A DNA stretch of 64,000 nt from Oegoconia quadripuncta (lineage: Eukaryota; Arthropoda; Insecta; Lepidoptera; Autostichidae): assembly GCA_949316235.1 (NCBI GenBank), contig OX438755.1:21785151-21849150 (forward strand), given 5' to 3'. The notes beneath the pieces are model-generated. The model searched no databases, was not told the DNA's origin, and worked only from the letters and a program-made list of their open reading frames with translations. This document shows, piece by piece, positions 62,062 through 64,000 of this stretch; the first letter of the stretch is position 1; each line of letters opens with the position of its first letter. The position numbers were made by a program, and so were the translations under genes.

Positions 62062-62297
62062 TGGTTGGTGGTAGGGCATTATAAATGTCCGCCTGGCTAG
62101 CTACCACCATCTTATTTAATCTGCCGCCAAACAGCAATGTTAATAGCATTGTTGTGGTCCGGTTGTCAAAGATAAGATAGTCAGTCCCCAAATGTATTGG
62201 GGTTTCCGGGTCAGTACGCTTCAACCTTCGACCTCATCTTCACTAAACATCAGGTGTGATTGAGGTCAAGTACCAACCCGTTGTTCATAAAAGAAAA
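62062..62297 (+). mobile_element. SINE2 copy, head missing
   Basis: Contains ggttggtggtagggcattat, gtccgcctggctagctacca, ggggtttccgggtcagtacg and cgttgttcataaaagaaaaa. Confidence 0.8.
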
Positions 62298-62584
62298 AAC
62301 CTTTGCAGGTGAAATACACGCAGTAAATTATTTCACAAATTATGTAGTTAAACTTACACGTTATTTATACAATGTGAATTATAATTATAATAGTGTTTAC
62401 AATTTGCCCGAGGCAGGCAAAATACTGGTAATAATCGCGATTGTTCTCCAGGCGGTCGTGCACCTTCAATGTCCTGGGTGGACACAATTAGTGGACACTA
62501 TGGATCCAGTCTACAGCCCTTTACTGCTTCATATATTATTTTTTTATGATAGGAACGAAAACATATGATTTATGATTTTATGAT

Positions 62585-63370
62585 TTAGTCAAAATCAAAA
62601 TCAAAATCAAAAAATGCTTTATTTGGAGGTACACAGGGTACACTTAAAATAGTCAGATTTTACATTTTTAAAGCTACTGCTTGTTCAAAAGGCAATTTTC
62701 CCCTGAGAAGAACAAGCAAGAAACTCGAGAGGTCGCTCTTTTAAAAAAAGGTTGTTATATTACAAAATTATTATTTTATATTATAATATTTCATTATTAA
62801 TTGTGAAATAGCCTGGTTATGCGAACGGGCTGGTTATGTCCATGATTGTTTATCATCTAAATAATCTGATATTTTATAATATGCTTTCTTAATAAGTTTC
62901 TGTTTTATAGTATCTTTAAATTTATTGAAAGGAAGATTTTGTATATCAACAGGAACTTTATTGAAAAAGCGTATACATAACCCTTTGAATGAATTACTGA
63001 CTTTGTGGAGGCGACTTATGTGACCTGCAAGTTTATCTTTATTTCTTGTATTGACATCATGTTTATCACTATTTTTCCTAAATGATGCTATATTTTTTTT
63101 GACATATATTAGATTTTCAAAAATGTACTGTGACGAAAAGGTTAGAATATTATACTCTTTAAATCTGTCTCTAAGTGACACTGCAGTCTCAATTGATAAA
63201 TTGCGCGAACGGCTCGTTTTTGTAAAACAAAGATTGTATTGATATCCGCGGCATTTCCCCACAGCAAGATACCGTAAGACATCAGGCTATGGAAATAACT
63301 AAAATATACTAATCTAGCAGTATTTACGTCCGATATTTGTCTAATTTTTTTGACTGCATACGCTGCAGAG
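62585..63370 (-). pseudogene. LINE A ORF2 C-terminus, 3' UTR and tail (longest copy)
   Basis: The tail in complement is caaaatcaaaatcaaaatca at 62588-62610. The 3' UTR follows, then a 142-codon frame (62834-63262): SSQYIFENLIYVKKNIASFR, NTRNKDKLAGHISRLHKV, then FKGLCIRFFNKVPVDIQNLP and YYKISDYLDDKQSWT. A frameshift near 63240 separates it from the upstream part, which in another frame reads LMSYGILLWGNAADI-like. The copy is 5' truncated at about 63370. Confidence 0.8.
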
Positions 63371-64000
63371 TATAGTATATTTATTGCTCACCAAAATCTA
63401 TACAAAATGTACATCTGGGGGCACGGCAGTGCCCCCGCCAAGTCGAGCGCGAAGCAAACACTGCCGTACCATCCTTTACTGGAACCATTTCGCCGCATTT
63501 TCAGGCCCCTATTTTAGAACCTCTGGATAAGACTAGAACGCAGAAATTTTCGTCATCCAGTAAGCTATAATCACATACTTAAAATCCAAAATTTCAAGTC
63601 TGTAGGTCATTTAGTTCCGAAGTTAAGCGAAAGCAAAGTTTCGCATTTATGACACTCACTCACTCACTCACTCACTCATGATCATCAAAATAGAACTAGT
63701 ACTTCCCATAAACTCAGAGAGCTGAAATTTGGTACAGAGTTATGGTTCAATGGCCACATAAAGGGAAAACTATAAAAACTAGGATAATCGAAGATCTGGA
63801 GTACCTGGTGACCCTGATTAGGAAACACAAGAGCCCAACCAAACTATTAGAGATCGACATATACCACCTTTACAAAAAATATTCAACTTGGTGGGCCGCT
63901 TCATTTGATGTCAAAAATCGAAGGTCTGAAGTATCTGATGAAGAACCCTCAGCTGGTCTCAGCTGTATTAGAGATATGGTAATGCCCCCTTCTACTATTG
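63371..64000. other. Unassigned window end with GC hairpin and (CACT)n
   Basis: GGGGGCAC-GGCA-GTGCCCCC (63417-63436) is a perfect 8-bp stem. A (CACT)n run lies at 63652-63679. Two related words, cgaagatctggagtacctgg (63789) and cgaaggtctgaagtatctga (63919), are about 130 bp apart. The block gctgaaatttggtacagagt also occurs in broad insect repeats. No family is assigned and the feature may continue beyond the window. Confidence 0.4.

Overview
This is 64 kb of AT-rich animal DNA that I read as lepidopteran (moth or butterfly). The reasons are the repeat types: CR1/Jockey-group LINEs whose 3' ends finish in (TTTGATT)n-type tails, RTE 3' ends with gatgatgat tails, tRNA-derived SINEs of lepidopteran type, mariner-derived MITEs with cecropia/irritans-like termini, and a BEL/Pao retrotransposon with an envelope. 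I found no convincing host gene, tRNA gene, rRNA gene or CRISPR array. Every long reading frame belongs to a retroelement, so the window looks like a gene desert or a very long intron filled by nested transposons. Repeat names below (LINE A-D, SINE1-5, repeat X, MITE F and H) are my own working labels.

Layout: 0.1-4.7 kb holds a probably full-length minus-strand LINE (ORF1 with PHD finger, coiled coil and Baculo_FP-like domain; ORF2 with endonuclease and reverse transcriptase), inserted into an older LINE A tail. 5-14 kb is nested SINEs, MITEs and LINE or RTE ends. 14.28-15.23 kb is a 16-bp minisatellite with a 160-bp higher-order period. 15-38 kb is again nested repeats, with remnants of a second BEL/Pao and of a probable Ty3/gypsy element. 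38.870-47.339 kb is a complete minus-strand BEL/Pao element with identical 234-bp LTRs and an AATGT target duplication; its gag, protease, reverse transcriptase, RNase H, integrase and envelope share one frame broken by two stop codons. 47-55 kb is mostly unassigned AT-rich DNA with SINEs, one GC-rich retroposed unit with a 15-bp target duplication, and a SINE with a 5' inversion. 55.19-55.73 kb is a 47-bp satellite with a palindromic core and a 282-bp higher-order period. 56-64 kb holds further LINE, SINE and MITE fragments.

How the parts relate: LINEs supply the retrotransposition machinery, and one SINE family (SINE4) carries the same 3' end as LINE C in this window, the usual sign of a SINE borrowing a LINE's enzyme. 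The MITEs carry no transposase and would depend on enzymes encoded elsewhere. The BEL/Pao insertion split a dispersed repeat whose uninterrupted relative lies at 9.1-9.5 kb, so the empty target site can be read in the same window. Repeat boundaries are visual estimates, usually good to about 10 bp, except where target duplications fix them.
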